Below the pieces are notes generated by a model, which saw only the letters and a list, made by a program, of their open reading frames with translations, made no database searches and was not told the DNA's origin. A DNA stretch of 52,113 nucleotides, from assembly GCA_016190895.1 (NCBI GenBank), contig JACPPR010000004.1:1-52113 (forward strand), read 5' to 3'. This document shows, piece by piece, positions 23,796 through 34,242 of this stretch (the stretch's first letter is position 1; each line of letters begins with the position of its first letter). The DNA comes from Chloroflexota bacterium. Its GTDB lineage: Bacteria; Chloroflexota; Dehalococcoidia; Dehalococcoidales; UBA2162. Made by a program: the position numbers and the translations under genes.

Positions 23796-24610
23796 ACTTT
23801 ATCCTCAAAAGGGTTTTCATAATTCACCCGCATCAGGCACAAGCCGCAGGCAGGGGCCATCGGCCAGGCCAGACCGGGCTGCTTTGCTTCCAGTATACTA
23901 CAAAATTCGTTAACGCTCATCTTGCCCTGCCCCACCCTGAGCAGAGTGCCGATAGTATTCCGCACCTGGTGTATCAAAAAGGACTTAGCCACCATCTTGA
24001 AGGTGACCATCTCACCGTCCCGGCTCAATTCAGCCTGGTAAACCCGGCGCACCGTGGTCTTAAGCGCCGCCTCCTTGCTGTCATTAACGAAAGAGGCAAA
24101 GTCATGCTCGCCAACAAGCGCCCCGGCTGCCTGATTCATCGCCCCGGTATCCAGGTGCCCGCCCAACTGGTAGCAGAACCGCCCCATAATAGGCGAGCGC
24201 GTCAGGCTATTCAGGATATAGTAGTTATACTCACGGCTTACTGCCAGGCGCCTGATATTAAAGGAATCGGCCACCCGGTGCGCCGCCTTAATAGCGATAT
24301 CCCTGGGCAAATAATAGTTCAGCCCCTTAACAAACGTCTCTAACGAGTGGCGGGAGCTTGTCCTAAAGCTGACCACCTGTGCTTTAGCATGCACCCCGGC
24401 ATCGGTCCGGCTGGCCGTTATCACCCGCCTCTTCTCGCCGGTAAGCTTCTCTATCGCCGTTTCCAGCTCCAGTTGAACGGTCGGCAAACCGGCCTGCAGT
24501 TGAAAGCCGTGGTAGCGGGTGCCCTCATACTCTACAATCAGGACGACCTTCGTTGTCGTTGACTGATTAACCTCCGGCATCGTCTCCGGAATAACTTCAG
24601 TAGCCAGCAT
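23789..24610 (-). CDS. truA: tRNA pseudouridine(38-40) synthase TruA
   Basis: A 273-aa enzyme that isomerises uridines 38-40 of the tRNA anticodon arm. The catalytic Asp lies in [13 protein letters not shown] (about residues 66-78). [14 protein letters not shown] opens the domain, and [17 protein letters not shown] is the conserved late helix. The first ATG overlaps the rplQ stop by one base (TAATG); this gives a 20-residue N-terminal extension, so an internal ATG at 24580 with GGAG before it is also possible. It sits in the usual place between rplQ and rplM. Confidence 0.97.
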   Translation of the reverse strand: MLATEVIPETMPEVNQSTTTKVVLIVEYEGTRYHGFQLQAGLPTVQLELETAIEKLTGEKRRVITASRTDAGVHAKAQVVSFRTSSRHSLETFVKGLNYYLPRDIAIKAAHRVADSFNIRRLAVSREYNYYILNSLTRSPIMGRFCYQLGGHLDTGAMNQAAGALVGEHDFASFVNDSKEAALKTTVRRVYQAELSRDGEMVTFKMVAKSFLIHQVRNTIGTLLRVGQGKMSVNEFCSILEAKQPGLAWPMAPACGLCLMRVNYENPFEDKVC

Positions 24611-24963
24611 TATTTCACAAGCTCCAATTGAACCATAGGCGCCCCATCCCCCAACCGCCGCCCCAGCTTGATAATCCGGGTGTAGCCGCCGGGACGCTGG
24701 GCGTAGCGCTCAGCGAGTTCAGAAAAGACCTTCTCGACCACATTCTTGTCGTAGATAAAGGCGAGCGCCTGCCGCCTGGAATGGAGGTCGCCCTGCTTAC
24801 CGAGGGTAATCATTTTCTCAGCCAGACCGCGAATGTCCTTGGCTTTCGTCTCTGTGGTAGTTATCTTCTCATAGCCGAGGAGGTCGGTCACCAGATTCCT
24901 TTTTAAGGCTTTCCGGTAATCGGACGTCTTGCCTGCTTTCCCTTCAGCAACTTTAAGACCCAT
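24610..24963 (-). CDS. rplQ: 50S ribosomal protein L17
   Basis: A 117-aa protein of bacterial length. The N-terminal helix segment [37 protein letters not shown] (continuous positions about 17-53) and the closing [21 protein letters not shown] are diagnostic. It lies two bases downstream of rpoA and one base into truA, as in most alpha operons. Confidence 0.99.
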   Translation of the reverse strand: MGLKVAEGKAGKTSDYRKALKRNLVTDLLGYEKITTTETKAKDIRGLAEKMITLGKQGDLHSRRQALAFIYDKNVVEKVFSELAERYAQRPGGYTRIIKLGRRLGDGAPMVQLELVK

Positions 24964-24965
24964 AT

Positions 24966-25928
24966 CTATTCCTCTTCTTCTTCGACTTCTTCTTCGGAGC
25001 TTTCAGCCAGAGTTAGCCCCAGCCCTGTCAGACGGTCGATTATCTCCTGCTTGGATTTTTGCCCGAAGTTGCGCAGCCCCATCAATTCTTTCTCTGTTTT
25101 ACTCGCCAGGTCTCCCACGGTGGCGATGCCGCCCCGCCTCAGGCAATTCATCGTCCTTACGGAAAGGTTCAATTGCTCGACAGGCATATTGTACAATTCT
25201 TCGGACATCGCCGGCCGGCTCGGTTCTTTCTCTCCCGATACCTTGGATAGCCGGGTATAATTGGCAAACGGTGATAGCTGCTCCCGCAGAATTTCAGCGC
25301 CCCGACTGATTGCTTCAGCGGGGGAGATAGTCCCATCGGTCCATACCTCCAGATGGAGCCGCTCACGGCTGACTTCCTGGCCGGTATAAATCGGTTCGAC
25401 TGTGAAATTTACCCTGCGTACCGGGCTAAAAATAGCATCCACCGGTATCACACCCACCGCTGCATTGTCGGTAGCTTCAGCTTCCCGGTAGCCCCGGGAC
25501 AGCTCCACCTCGAACTCTGCGTAGATTTTAGCTTCCGGAGAATCCAGGGTAGCCAGGTAAAGGTCGGGATTAGTAATCTCAAAATCGGACGATGGCTTGA
25601 TATCGGCGGCGGTAATCCGCCCCTCGCCCTCCGCCTCCAGGGTCAGTTTACCCGGTGAGCCGGAAAGCGGCTTGAGCCTGAGCGCCTTGATGTTCAGCAG
25701 AAACTCGGTGGCATCTTCCTTCACAAAAGGTATGGTCGAGAATTCATGCTGAATCCCGTCGATTTTGACGCGAGTCACCGCAGCTCCTTCAAGCTGGCTG
25801 AGCAGGACCCGCCTCATTGAATTACCTATAGTGACGCCGAAACCCTTTTCCAGCGGCTCAGCGACAAACCGCCCATAGTTATCTTTGCTTTCTACACACT
25901 CGGTCTTTGGCACTGTGAGGTGAGACAA
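24966..25928 (-). CDS. rpoA: DNA-directed RNA polymerase subunit alpha
   Basis: A 320-aa subunit that dimerises to nucleate RNA polymerase assembly and contacts upstream promoter DNA. The N-terminal domain has [20 protein letters not shown] (about 31-50). The C-terminal domain has [16 protein letters not shown] and [14 protein letters not shown]. Translation starts at TTG, with AGGAGGTG just before it. The last residues form a run of glutamates (EEEVEEEEE) that extends past the usual C-terminal domain. It lies between rpsD and rplQ. Confidence 0.99.
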   Translation of the reverse strand: MSHLTVPKTECVESKDNYGRFVAEPLEKGFGVTIGNSMRRVLLSQLEGAAVTRVKIDGIQHEFSTIPFVKEDATEFLLNIKALRLKPLSGSPGKLTLEAEGEGRITAADIKPSSDFEITNPDLYLATLDSPEAKIYAEFEVELSRGYREAEATDNAAVGVIPVDAIFSPVRRVNFTVEPIYTGQEVSRERLHLEVWTDGTISPAEAISRGAEILREQLSPFANYTRLSKVSGEKEPSRPAMSEELYNMPVEQLNLSVRTMNCLRRGGIATVGDLASKTEKELMGLRNFGQKSKQEIIDRLTGLGLTLAESSEEEVEEEEE

Positions 25929-25955
25929 AGTGCACCTCCTAGAATGTCTTCTTTT

Positions 25956-26576
25956 CTATCGAGAGTAGTACTCGACTATCGCCTTGCTATCGAATTCGGC
26001 GCCAATCTCATCCGGCGTGGGTAAAGAGATGGCTCGACCAACCAGATTCTGTCTATCCAGGGTCAACCAGCTAACGACAGACTTAGCCTCGATGCCTGCA
26101 AGCACCATCTTGAAATATTCGGACTTGGTGCTGCTTATCACCCAGCCGATTGAATCGCCTTCTTTAACCAGAATAGAGGGCACGCGGGCCTTGCGCCCGT
26201 TAACCAGAATATGCCCGTGCTGGACTAACTGCCGGGCCTGAGACCGGGAGTCAGCGAAGCCCAGCCTGTAGATGACATTATCCAGCCGCCTCTCCAATAA
26301 TGCCAGCAGGTTCTCGCCGGTGATACCCGGCTGCTTCTCAGCTTGAGCAAAAACTCGTCTGAACTGTTTCTCCAGCAATCCATAGCTGTAGCGCAATTTT
26401 TGCTTCTCGATTAGCTGGAGCCCGCGGTCGGAAACCCGGCGCCGCCGCCCCCGAACACTGCCCCGGGTCTGCCTTTCCATAGCGCACTTGGGGGTCGCGC
26501 ACCGGCCACCCTTGAGCACCAGTTTCACGCCGCAACGGCGGCATAATTTGCATGCTGATTCTATATATCTTGCCAT
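25956..26576 (-). CDS. rpsD: 30S ribosomal protein S4 (zinc-binding form)
   Basis: A 206-aa primary 16S rRNA-binding protein. The N-terminus keeps the zinc ligands Cys9, Cys12, Cys26 and Cys31, the C+ form of S4. The S4 RNA-binding domain RLDNVIYRLGFADSRSQARQLVQHGHILVNG occupies about residues 92-122. The C-terminal YYSR is canonical. In many bacteria S4 represses its own operon; nothing in this leader shows it. Confidence 0.99.
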   Translation of the reverse strand: MARYIESACKLCRRCGVKLVLKGGRCATPKCAMERQTRGSVRGRRRRVSDRGLQLIEKQKLRYSYGLLEKQFRRVFAQAEKQPGITGENLLALLERRLDNVIYRLGFADSRSQARQLVQHGHILVNGRKARVPSILVKEGDSIGWVISSTKSEYFKMVLAGIEAKSVVSWLTLDRQNLVGRAISLPTPDEIGAEFDSKAIVEYYSR

Positions 26577-26584
26577 TTCTCTCC

Positions 26585-26980
26585 CTACACCCGCCTCTTT
26601 TTTGGAGGCCGACAGCCTCCGTGAGGAATGGGGCTCACATCCGTAATGCTGGTAATATAAAGACCCGAACTCTGCAGAGAACGAATAGCCGCCTCACGTC
26701 CGCTGCCCGGTCCCTTGACAAAAACCCCTATCTGGCGCAAACCATGTTCCATCGCCTTTCGAGCCGCTTCGTGAGCCGCCAGCTGCGCCGCATAGGGCGT
26801 GCCTTTCCGGGAACCTTTAAATCCGGCTGTCCCCGAACTGCCCCAGGAAATAACATTCCCGCGCGGGTCAGTGAGGGTCACCATAGTATTATTAAAAGTG
26901 GAACTGACAAAGGCTTTCCCGACGGGAATTGCCTTGCGTTCTCTTTTTTTCCCCCTGGTTCGCTTCTCCTGAGTCGTCAT
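26585..26980 (-). CDS. rpsK: 30S ribosomal protein S11
   Basis: A 131-aa protein of the 30S platform. The basic N-terminus is followed by [39 protein letters not shown] and the C-terminal [18 protein letters not shown]. It ends 8 bp before the rpsD start. Upstream, an 82-bp gap to rpsM includes a short CTCTCCCTTGAGGGGAGAG palindrome. Confidence 0.99.
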   Translation of the reverse strand: MTTQEKRTRGKKRERKAIPVGKAFVSSTFNNTMVTLTDPRGNVISWGSSGTAGFKGSRKGTPYAAQLAAHEAARKAMEHGLRQIGVFVKGPGSGREAAIRSLQSSGLYITSITDVSPIPHGGCRPPKKRRV

Positions 26981-27030
26981 CTATCTCCCCTTTTACCTTC
27001 TAGTATTAGATAAATCCGCCATTAATCTTC

Positions 27031-27052
27031 CCCTCTCCCTTGAGGGGAGAGA
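27031..27052. repeat. CTCTCCC-TTGA-GGGGAGAG hairpin between rpsM and rpsK
   Basis: This short palindrome belongs to the same family as the one at 9809-9833. It lies in an otherwise tight ribosomal protein operon. Confidence 0.7.
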
Positions 27053-27062
27053 AAAATCATTG

Positions 27063-27452
27063 TTATTTCTTAGCCACACCGCGCTTCTTGCCGCGTCCGG
27101 CCACTGTCTGTCGGGAACCGCGCCGGGTGCGGGCATTAGTCCGCGTCCTCTGTCCTCTGACCGGCAGGTTGAAGCGATGCCGTGACCCCCGGTAGCTGCC
27201 GATTTCTATCAGCCGCTTGATGTTGACGTTAATTTCTTTCCGTAGCTCACCCTCGACGATATACTCTTTGTCGATAACCTCCCTGAGGCGGTTAATCTCC
27301 TCCTCAGTCAGTTCGTCCGTATCGACTTCCGGGTTAACGCCAACCTGAGCCAGAATTTTCTGACTCATTGTCGGGCCGATGCCATAGATATAGCGCAAGG
27401 CTACTCCGACATGCTTCTTCCCGGGCACCTCAACTCCACTTATACGTGCCAT
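27063..27452 (-). CDS. rpsM: 30S ribosomal protein S13
   Basis: A 129-aa protein of the 30S head that contacts 50S and P-site t[26 protein letters not shown] opens it (positions 4-26); [26 protein letters not shown] is the conserved helix-loop before the basic tail. The C-terminus ends [11 protein letters not shown]. It follows rpmJ. Confidence 0.99.
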   Translation of the reverse strand: MARISGVEVPGKKHVGVALRYIYGIGPTMSQKILAQVGVNPEVDTDELTEEEINRLREVIDKEYIVEGELRKEINVNIKRLIEIGSYRGSRHRFNLPVRGQRTRTNARTRRGSRQTVAGRGKKRGVAKK

Positions 27453-27470
27453 CCGCGTACCTCCTTATCC

Positions 27471-27584
27471 CTAGCCCTGTCTCTGCTTGTGCTTGGGGTT
27501 GGTGCAGATAACCCTGACCACCCCTCGCCGCCTGATAATCCGGCACTTTTCACATCTAACTTTAACTGAAGCCCTAACTTTCAT
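27471..27584 (-). CDS. rpmJ: 50S ribosomal protein L36 (zinc-binding form)
   Basis: A 37-aa protein. [20 protein letters not shown] begins it, with zinc ligands Cys11, Cys14, Cys27 and His32. The length, sequence and place between infA and rpsM identify it without doubt. Confidence 0.98.
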   Translation of the reverse strand: MKVRASVKVRCEKCRIIRRRGVVRVICTNPKHKQRQG

Positions 27585-27618
27585 AATACTTTCTCTCAAG
27601 CAGACTTTTCGATATTTC

Positions 27619-27837
27619 CTACTTAAATCGGTAAGTCACCCTACCCCGGGTCAAGTCATACGGTGAAAGCTCGACCAGCACTCTGTCACCGGGCAGGATT
27701 CTGATGTAATTCAATCTTATTTTACCCGATATATGAGCCAGCACCTTGTGCCCATTAGTCAACTCAACACGAAACATAGCGTTAGGTAACGCTTCTGTAA
27801 CTACTCCCTCGACCTCGATTGTCTCCTTTTTGGGCAT
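27619..27837 (-). CDS. infA: translation initiation factor IF-1
   Basis: A 72-aa single OB-fold protein that binds the 30S A site during initiation. [20 protein letters not shown], the central [20 protein letters not shown] and the final [12 protein letters not shown] are all conserved. It lies 11 bp after map and before rpmJ. Confidence 0.99.
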   Translation of the reverse strand: MPKKETIEVEGVVTEALPNAMFRVELTNGHKVLAHISGKIRLNYIRILPGDRVLVELSPYDLTRGRVTYRFK

Positions 27838-27848
27838 AAACTCCTTGA

Positions 27849-28598
27849 TTATAAAGCAGTCAGTACCTCAAGCTTGCCGTCCGTGACGGCAACCGTATGT
27901 TCGAAGTGCGCCGAAAGGCTTCCATCCACGGTCAACACCGTCCAGTGGTTATCAGCCACCCTGGTGTGCCAATCACCGACATTCACCATCGGTTCCAGAG
28001 CGAGAGCCATGCCCCTTCTCAATAACGGCCCTTGCCCCGGCGTACCGAAGTTCGGGATTTGAGGGTCTTCATGCATCTCGCGCCCGATGCCGTGTCCCGT
28101 ATACTCACGGACTATCGAATAGCCTCTCGATTCGGCATACTGCTGGATAGCGGCTGAAATATCTCCCAGCCTGCCCCCCGGTCGCCCGGCTCCGATGCCT
28201 GCCCTTAAGGCGCCTTCGGTAGTCTCGATAAGCCGTTTTGCCTCTTGACTGATTTGGCCCACGCCGACCGTTATCGCCGCATCGCCCTGAAAACCATCAT
28301 AAATAGCCCCAAAATCGAGGGAGACAATGTCACCCTCCCGCAAAACCCGCTTCCCGGGAATGCCGTGCACTATCTCGTCATTCACGGAAACGCACAGGTT
28401 CGCCGGGTACCCGTGGTATCCCTTGAACGAGGGAGTCGCCCCAAGTTTCTTCAGCTCTTTAGCCGCAATCACGTCCAACTCCTCGGTCGTCATCCCCGGC
28501 TTTATTTTGGCCTTCAGCGTCTCCAGCACCGTTGCGACAATCCTGCCGGCTTGCCGCATAATCGCAATTTCCTCTTCGGACTTTATGATTATACCCAT
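27849..28598 (-). CDS. map: methionine aminopeptidase, type I
   Basis: A 249-aa enzyme that removes the initiator methionine from nascent proteins. The metal ligands lie in [20 protein letters not shown] (two Asp), [12 protein letters not shown] (His and Glu) and the later LEPMVN (Glu); the substrate-contacting His is in [12 protein letters not shown] 28598 lies one base after the adk stop and gives the usual start; a GTG at 28622 would add eight residues overlapping adk. Confidence 0.98.
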   Translation of the reverse strand: MGIIIKSEEEIAIMRQAGRIVATVLETLKAKIKPGMTTEELDVIAAKELKKLGATPSFKGYHGYPANLCVSVNDEIVHGIPGKRVLREGDIVSLDFGAIYDGFQGDAAITVGVGQISQEAKRLIETTEGALRAGIGAGRPGGRLGDISAAIQQYAESRGYSIVREYTGHGIGREMHEDPQIPNFGTPGQGPLLRRGMALALEPMVNVGDWHTRVADNHWTVLTVDGSLSAHFEHTVAVTDGKLEVLTAL

Positions 28599-28599
28599 C

Positions 28600-29262
28600 T
28601 TATCTCGGTCTGACAAATTCACCTTTGAGAGCCTGCATTATTCTTTCCCTCACCTCGTCCACATCCCCCTCCCCGGCAACCTCAGTTAGCTTACCCGACC
28701 GAGTGTAATAGTCAATCAGGAGAGCCGTCTCGGCAAAATAAGTCACAAGTCTCTTTTTCACCGTCGCCTCGGTGTCATCAGGCCGCTGATACAACTCGCC
28801 GCCACAGCGGTCGCATTTGCCGGCAACCTTAGGCGGAGAGCTGACCTCGTGATACGGCGCCTGGCACTGGCGGCAAATCCAGCGTCCCCCGAGCCTCTTT
28901 AACAGCTCACCCTCAGACACTTTAATATATATCACCCTATCCAGGGTCTCCCCCTGCTCGGTCAGGGCTTTATCCAGCGCCTCGGCCTGCTTCAGGCTCC
29001 GTGGAAAGCCATCGAAGATTACCCCGCCCTTAGCATCCGGGGCAGAGATACGCTCCAGCACCATGCTTATCGTCACTTCGTCGGGAACAAGGGCACCCCT
29101 CTCCATATAGGATTTAGCCAATAGCCCTAACCTTGTCCCCTGAGCCTGGGCCTGCCGGAACAGGTCACCGGTGGCAAGATGAACCAGTTTCAGTTCTTCC
29201 GCCACTCTGGCTGCCTGAGTCCCTTTACCCGCTCCCGGAGCGCCCAAAAACACTATGTTCAC
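28600..29262 (-). CDS. adk: adenylate kinase (zinc-lid type)
   Basis: A 220-aa enzyme that interconverts ATP + AMP and 2 ADP. The P-loop GAPGAGKGT is at residues 7-15, the AMP-binding TGDLFR at 31-36 and DGFPRS at 84-89. The lid carries a zinc knuckle with Cys130, Cys133, Cys150 and Cys153. Translation starts at GTG. It follows secY by 29 bp, the standard spc-operon order. Confidence 0.98.
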   Translation of the reverse strand: MNIVFLGAPGAGKGTQAARVAEELKLVHLATGDLFRQAQAQGTRLGLLAKSYMERGALVPDEVTISMVLERISAPDAKGGVIFDGFPRSLKQAEALDKALTEQGETLDRVIYIKVSEGELLKRLGGRWICRQCQAPYHEVSSPPKVAGKCDRCGGELYQRPDDTEATVKKRLVTYFAETALLIDYYTRSGKLTEVAGEGDVDEVRERIMQALKGEFVRPR

Positions 29263-29291
29263 TTCTTGTTAGTCTCCCGACTGAACCCGAT

Positions 29292-30611
29292 TTATTTGAT
29301 AAAACCTTCGTAGCGCCGCATCACCAACTGCGCTTCCATCTGCTTCATTGTATCCAGAACCACCCCGACCACGATTAACAATCCCAAGCTGGAGAGCTGG
29401 ATTACCTGTACATTGGTAATTTGCCGGGCCAGAAATGGCACCACCGCTACAAAGGCGAGAAAGAGTGCGCCCGCCCAGGTAATCCGGCTGATAACCTGGT
29501 TAAAAAACTCGGATGTCTGCTTGCCGGGCCGAATACCGGGCACAAACCCGCCCTGCTTTTGCAGGGTGCCCGCCAGGTCTTGCTGCTGAAAAATGATGAT
29601 GGTATAAAAGAACGAAAAACCGATTACAAGGGCAAAATAGAGACCCCAGTAGAAAAATCCCCGCGGCAGGGGAGCGCTGGGACTGAACCAGTCCATAATA
29701 CTATTGGCAAAATTAGGGTCGTTGGCCGGCCCGGCAAAGTAGCTGGCCACCACGCCGGGGAAAAGCACCAGAGACATAGCGAAAATGAGGGGTATCATCC
29801 CGGTGGCGTTAACCCGCAGCGGAATGTGAGTCGCCCCTGATTGTCGGTACATTCGCTCGCCGCGAAATACGGTGCGGGCATACTGGACCGGAATCCGGCG
29901 GTGCGCCTCGGTAAAAATAACGATAAGCGCCACGGTAGCGATACTGATGACAAAATAAGCAATCAAACCGCCGATTTGACCCTGCTCCCCGAGCAGAAAA
30001 CCGCCGCCCAGCAGTTCCCAATAGCCAGCCACGATACCGGCGAAGATTATTATCGATACGCCGTTACCGATACCGTACTCGGTAATCAGCTCACCCAGCC
30101 AGACCAGGAAAATGGTACCGGCCATCATAGATACAACCATCGCTATTGTGGGCAGAGCCGCGGCGCTTTCCACGACTCCCTGTCTTTGAAGCAAAACTAA
30201 CTGCCCCCATCCCGAGAGACCCGCCATCGGTACGGTCGCCCAGTGAGTCAAAAGATTAATCTTATGCCGGCCTGCCTCGCCCTCCTGGGACCAGGCTTGC
30301 AGGGCGGGAATCACCGGCATTATCAGGGTCATGATTATCGAAGCGGTGATATAAGGGTAAACACCCATGGCGACAATGCTGAAATTTTTCATGGCGCCGC
30401 CGCTAAACATATCCAGCATGCCCAGCAGAGCATTCTGCTCGAACAGCGACTTGAGAGCCTCGGTCTGGACACCCGGTAGCGGCACATGAGCCACAAAACG
30501 GAAAATCACCAGGATGCCAAAAGTAAAGAGTATGCGCCGTCTCAAATCAGGTAAATGAAAGGCATCGAGCATCGCCTGAATCAGGCGAGGTCTAGTCTGA
30601 CTCTGGCGCAT
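29292..30611 (-). CDS. secY: protein translocase subunit SecY
   Basis: A 439-aa channel protein with about ten membrane helices. [19 protein letters not shown] begins the conserved core; the plug region [19 protein letters not shown] and the cytoplasmic loop [19 protein letters not shown] are readable. ATG 30611 has GGAGGAG 8 nt upstream and overlaps the end of rplO by 20 bases; an internal ATG at 30572 lacks a ribosome site. The start inside rplO means the two are tightly coupled. Confidence 0.98.
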   Translation of the reverse strand: MRQSQTRPRLIQAMLDAFHLPDLRRRILFTFGILVIFRFVAHVPLPGVQTEALKSLFEQNALLGMLDMFSGGAMKNFSIVAMGVYPYITASIIMTLIMPVIPALQAWSQEGEAGRHKINLLTHWATVPMAGLSGWGQLVLLQRQGVVESAAALPTIAMVVSMMAGTIFLVWLGELITEYGIGNGVSIIIFAGIVAGYWELLGGGFLLGEQGQIGGLIAYFVISIATVALIVIFTEAHRRIPVQYARTVFRGERMYRQSGATHIPLRVNATGMIPLIFAMSLVLFPGVVASYFAGPANDPNFANSIMDWFSPSAPLPRGFFYWGLYFALVIGFSFFYTIIIFQQQDLAGTLQKQGGFVPGIRPGKQTSEFFNQVISRITWAGALFLAFVAVVPFLARQITNVQVIQLSSLGLLIVVGVVLDTMKQMEAQLVMRRYEGFIK

Positions 30612-31056
30612 ACACCATCTCCTCCACGCTACCGCCGGCCGCCTCAATCTTAGCTTTGGCAGCAGTAGAGAATTTGTGAGCCTTCACCACCAGAGGGTGA
30701 CTGATATCACCCGTCGCCAGAATCTTCACCGGCTGACGCAGAGATTTCACGAGGCCTGCGGATAACAACTTTTCCGGGGTGACTTCAGCCCCGGACTCAA
30801 AAACATTAAGCCCTGCCGTATTCACGACGCTGTATTCGGTCCTGAAAATATTAGTAAAGCCGCGCTTGGTCGGCAGCCGTTTGATAATCGGCAGCTGCCC
30901 GCCCTCGAAGCCGGGGCGTATTTTGTAGCCGGCCCTGGCTTTCTCCCCTTTACAACCGCGCCCGGAGTAAGTGCCGTGCCCGCTACCGTTGCCCCGCCCC
31001 ACCCGCTTCGAGTTTTTCCGCGAGCCGGGCGCCGGAGACAATTCATTAAGCTTCAT
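30592..31056 (-). CDS. rplO: 50S ribosomal protein L15
   Basis: A 154-aa protein. The glycine- and arginine-rich N-terminal tail ([40 protein letters not shown]) penetrates the 23S rRNA; the C-terminal globular part includes [19 protein letters not shown]. It overlaps rpmD by 11 bases and its own end contains the secY ribosome site. Confidence 0.99.
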   Translation of the reverse strand: MKLNELSPAPGSRKNSKRVGRGNGSGHGTYSGRGCKGEKARAGYKIRPGFEGGQLPIIKRLPTKRGFTNIFRTEYSVVNTAGLNVFESGAEVTPEKLLSAGLVKSLRQPVKILATGDISHPLVVKAHKFSTAAKAKIEAAGGSVEEMVYAPESD

Positions 31057-31237
31057 CAGCTTTTTCCTCCACCTTAACCAAATGCCTGACCTTATTAATC
31101 ATACCCCGAAGCGAGGCAGAATCCTCGTGACTAACACTTTGATTTAGCCGGTGAAACCCAAGCGCCTTCAGCGTCCGCTTCTGGTCTTCCTTGTAACCAA
31201 TGCCGCTCTTAACCCAGGTGATGTTCAGTTTAGCCAT
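31046..31237 (-). CDS. rpmD: 50S ribosomal protein L30
   Basis: A 63-aa protein with the L30 fold: [41 protein letters not shown] and a C-terminal VRHLVKVEE strand. It overlaps rpsE by 8 bases and rplO by 11, so the three genes are translated as a coupled block. Confidence 0.98.
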   Translation of the reverse strand: MAKLNITWVKSGIGYKEDQKRTLKALGFHRLNQSVSHEDSASLRGMINKVRHLVKVEEKADEA

Positions 31238-31775
31238 GAACTACCTCGCCGCCGGCAACGCTAACCGCCGGAGTCGCTTCCTTGATACCCTTCCGCCTGG
31301 CTAACTGCTGCTTGGGGTCTTTCAGACGGCTGAGAGCCAGTACGGTTGCTTTAGCCACATTAATACGGTTAGAACTACCCATAGATTTACTCAGGATATC
31401 CTTAATACCGGCCGCCTCGAGCACAGAGCGAACGCTACCGCCGGCAATGATACCGGTACCCGGCGCCGCCGGTTTGAGCAGCACCTCGGCAGCTCCGTAC
31501 TTCACTTTGGTCTCATAAGGAATGGTTGTCCCGTTCAGGAACACCTCAATCAAATTCTTTTTGGCAATAGCATTAGCCTTGGTAATTGCCACAGGCACCT
31601 CATTGGCCTTGCCCAGACCGATGCCCACATGCCCGTTACCGTCTCCGACCACCACGAGGGCGCTGAAACTGAGCCGCTTGCCGCCTTGCATTACTTTGGC
31701 AACACGGTTAATGCCAATCAGCTTTTCAGTCAGGGATAGCTCTGAAGCATCTATTTTGCTTAAACGTTCCGGCAT
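31230..31775 (-). CDS. rpsE: 30S ribosomal protein S5
   Basis: A 181-aa protein important for decoding accuracy. [20 protein letters not shown] and [18 protein letters not shown] form the double-stranded RNA-binding-like N-terminal domain; [20 protein letters not shown] starts the C-terminal domain. It follows rplR by 19 bp. Confidence 0.99.
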   Translation of the reverse strand: MPERLSKIDASELSLTEKLIGINRVAKVMQGGKRLSFSALVVVGDGNGHVGIGLGKANEVPVAITKANAIAKKNLIEVFLNGTTIPYETKVKYGAAEVLLKPAAPGTGIIAGGSVRSVLEAAGIKDILSKSMGSSNRINVAKATVLALSRLKDPKQQLARRKGIKEATPAVSVAGGEVVHG

Positions 31776-31794
31776 CTTTTAACCACAAACTCCT

Positions 31795-32160
31795 CTAGAA
31801 TTTTAAACCGGCCTGGCGGGCAGCCTCAGCCAGCGCTTTGACCCGGCCGTGATACCGGAATCCGCCGCGGTCAAAAGCTACCTGCTTTATTCCCTGGCTC
31901 AAGGCTCGCTTGGCTACCAGGGCGCCGACCAGCTCTGATTTACCTGTTTTTGACTTACCCTCGGCTGCCTCTTTCACTTCTTTGTCCAAAGTCGAGGCGG
32001 CAACCAGGGTATGACCTCGCGTATCGTCGATTACCTGAGCAAAAACATGGTTCAGGCTGCGGAAAACGCTCAACCGAGGCGCATCGGCCACGCCCTTCAC
32101 CTTGGCTCTGACGCGAAGATGTCTCCTCTGACGGGCTATTGTCGGATTATCTTTTGCCAT
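31795..32160 (-). CDS. rplR: 50S ribosomal protein L18
   Basis: A 121-aa 5S rRNA-binding protein. RQRRHLRVRAKVKGVADAPR, LSVFRSLNHVFAQVIDD and the end KQVAFDRGGFRYHGRVKALA are typical. Its ATG is directly adjacent to the rplF stop. Confidence 0.99.
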   Translation of the reverse strand: MAKDNPTIARQRRHLRVRAKVKGVADAPRLSVFRSLNHVFAQVIDDTRGHTLVAASTLDKEVKEAAEGKSKTGKSELVGALVAKRALSQGIKQVAFDRGGFRYHGRVKALAEAARQAGLKF

Positions 32161-32712
32161 TTATTTGCCACCTACTGCTTTACCCGCTTTACCGGGTTTC
32201 AAACGCACTGTCTCTCCGACGTATTTGATACCTTTACCTTTATAGTCATCGAGCGGACGGAGACCTCGTATCCTGGCCGCCATTTGCCCGACCACTTCCT
32301 TATCCACTCCGCTCACCTTGATACGGTTCGCCCCCTCAACATCGAGGGTCACGCCGGGCATCGGTACTACCTCTGGCAAATGGGTATAGCCGACACGGAG
32401 CACCACCTTATCACCCTGTTTTTCCACCCGGTAGCCGACACCCACCACCTCAAGAGACTTTTCATAGCCCTTGCTTACCCCTGCCACCATATTAGCCAGC
32501 AGGCTCCGTGTTAAACCATGCAGGGCGCGGTGAGACCGGCTATCGCTCGGCCGCGATACTACCAGCACGTTATCTTTCTGGGTAATGGCCATATCCGGAT
32601 TAAAGGACCGGTTCAATTGCCCTTTCGGTCCTTTAACGGTGACCTCGCCCTCTTTGATGTTTACCGTTACGCCCGTTGGCACCGTAATCGGTAGGCGTCC
32701 TATTCTAGACAC
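32161..32712 (-). CDS. rplF: 50S ribosomal protein L6
   Basis: A 183-aa two-domain protein near the GTPase-associated centre. SRIGRLPITVPTGVTVNIKE starts it; the second domain has YKGKGIKYVGETVRLKPGKAG, the conserved C-terminal rRNA-binding loop. Translation begins at GTG. It lies 21 bp after rpsH. Confidence 0.99.
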   Translation of the reverse strand: MSRIGRLPITVPTGVTVNIKEGEVTVKGPKGQLNRSFNPDMAITQKDNVLVVSRPSDSRSHRALHGLTRSLLANMVAGVSKGYEKSLEVVGVGYRVEKQGDKVVLRVGYTHLPEVVPMPGVTLDVEGANRIKVSGVDKEVVGQMAARIRGLRPLDDYKGKGIKYVGETVRLKPGKAGKAVGGK

Positions 32713-32733
32713 GAATGCCTCCCAAACAATCGC

Positions 32734-33132
32734 TTATAACACATAACATAATAGTTCTCCACCAATTCCCAGCCGCCAGGCCTGCTGCCCGGTCATTACC
32801 CCTTTCGAGGTAGACAGGATAGCCACACCCATTCCGGCGGCAATGCGGGGAATCTCTTTACGGCCGGCATATACCCTGAGCCCGGGCTTGCTAACCCGCT
32901 CCAGGCCGGAGACAGCCGGCTGGTTCTTCTCGATATATCTCAACTGAATTTTTATCGCCTGGGCGGTTTTTTCCTTGACCACCTCATAGCCGCTGATAAA
33001 GCCTTCCTCCTTAAGGATTTTGGCGATAGCCAGTTTCATCCTCGAGGCCGGCACCAGCACAGAATCGTGCCTTACCATGACCGCATTACGTATCCGGGTT
33101 AGCATATCAGCTACCGGGTCTGAGACTGCCAC
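32734..33132 (-). CDS. rpsH: 30S ribosomal protein S8
   Basis: A 132-aa protein that binds the central domain of 16S r[23 protein letters not shown] opens it and [20 protein letters not shown] closes it, both signature segments. Translation begins at GTG. S8 represses the spc operon in some bacteria, but no target structure was identified here. Confidence 0.99.
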   Translation of the reverse strand: MAVSDPVADMLTRIRNAVMVRHDSVLVPASRMKLAIAKILKEEGFISGYEVVKEKTAQAIKIQLRYIEKNQPAVSGLERVSKPGLRVYAGRKEIPRIAAGMGVAILSTSKGVMTGQQAWRLGIGGELLCYVL

Positions 33133-33189
33133 TATTTTCCCTCCACACTGTTATTAGCCACTTCCGCGCCCTGACCTCTTTCTATCCGT

Positions 33190-33375
33190 CTACCAGCTTG
33201 ATTTTCTCACGCCGGGAATCTGCCCGGCCAGAGCCAGTTTGCGGAAGCAAATACGGCACAGCCCGAACTTACGGATATAAGCCCTGGGGCGGCCGCAGAG
33301 GTGGCACCGATTATGCTGCTGCACCTCATATTTGGCTGGACGTAACCATTTTGCTATTTCAGATTTTTTTGCCAC
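33190..33375 (-). CDS. rpsZ: 30S ribosomal protein S14, zinc type (type Z)
   Basis: A 61-aa short S14. The zinc ligands Cys24, Cys27, Cys40 and Cys43 lie in [11 protein letters not shown] and [12 protein letters not shown]. The long zinc-free form has about 100 residues, so this is clearly the type Z protein. Translation begins at GTG. It lies between rplE and rpsH, its normal place. Confidence 0.98.
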   Translation of the reverse strand: MAKKSEIAKWLRPAKYEVQQHNRCHLCGRPRAYIRKFGLCRICFRKLALAGQIPGVRKSSW

Positions 33376-33386
33376 GCTAACTCCAT

Positions 33387-33929
33387 TCAGTCAGTTGCGA
33401 AGGGCATGCCTAATAGCTCCAAAAGGAGCCTGCCCTCTTCGTCAGTCTTAGCTGTAGTCACAATACAAACTTCTAGTCCCCGGATTTTATCTATCTTGTC
33501 ATATTCGATTTCAGGGAAGTCAGTCTGCTCCCGGAAGGCCAGAGTATAGTTCCCCCGGCCGTCAAAAGAGTCCCTGGGGACTCCCTGAAACTCGCGGATG
33601 CGGCATAGAGCGGCATTTATCATTTTATCCATAAAAGCGTACATCCGCTCCCCGCGCAGGGTCACTTTCAACCCGATAGGCATCCCTGCCCTCAGCTTGA
33701 AATTGGCGATAGACCTCTTGGCACGGGTGGTTATCGGGTGTTGCCCGGTAATAGTAGTCAGGTCCTTTTCCGCCGCTTCCAAAGCCTTGGCGTTCGAAAT
33801 CGCCTCGCCCACGCCGATATTAAGTACCACCTTTTCCAGACGCGGCACTTCCATAATATTCTTATAGCCGCCCCGTTCCATCAGCGCCCGGGCAACCTCA
33901 TTCTTATACTTTTCTTTCAAGCGTGACAT
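33387..33929 (-). CDS. rplE: 50S ribosomal protein L5
   Basis: A 180-aa 5S rRNA-binding protein that forms a bridge to S13. [35 protein letters not shown] and the [20 protein letters not shown] segment are family hallmarks. Its ATG is directly adjacent to the rplX stop. Confidence 0.99.
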   Translation of the reverse strand: MSRLKEKYKNEVARALMERGGYKNIMEVPRLEKVVLNIGVGEAISNAKALEAAEKDLTTITGQHPITTRAKRSIANFKLRAGMPIGLKVTLRGERMYAFMDKMINAALCRIREFQGVPRDSFDGRGNYTLAFREQTDFPEIEYDKIDKIRGLEVCIVTTAKTDEEGRLLLELLGMPFATD

Positions 33930-34241
33930 CTAGTCAATCACCTCATTACACGAACGGCACACCCGCGCTTTCTTACCGTCCCCCAGGACGCGGAAGCCGA
34001 TACGGGTAGGCTTATTGCATTTACCACAGACAAGCATCACGTTAGAGACATCTATTGCCGCCTCGCGCTCGATTATCCCGGCCTGCCTGGCCTGCCCCGT
34101 CGCCCGGGCGTGCTTCTTGATGAAATTGACGCCCTCGACCAGCACCCGGTCGTCCTTGGGGTAGGCAAAACGCACCTTCCCCTTCTTTCCTTTGTCCTTG
34201 CCGGCGATAACCAGCACGTTGTCATTCTTTCTAATCTTCAT
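33930..34241 (-). CDS. rplX: 50S ribosomal protein L24
   Basis: A 103-aa KOW-domain protein that initiates 50S assembly. KIRKNDNVLVIAGKDKGKKG is the KOW motif at the N-terminus; a CGKC pair with a later CRSC pair in the second half suggests a zinc-binding knuckle (VCGKCNKPTRIG, ARVCRSCNEVI). It follows rplN by one base. Confidence 0.98.
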   Translation of the reverse strand: MKIRKNDNVLVIAGKDKGKKGKVRFAYPKDDRVLVEGVNFIKKHARATGQARQAGIIEREAAIDVSNVMLVCGKCNKPTRIGFRVLGDGKKARVCRSCNEVID

Positions 34242-34242
34242 C

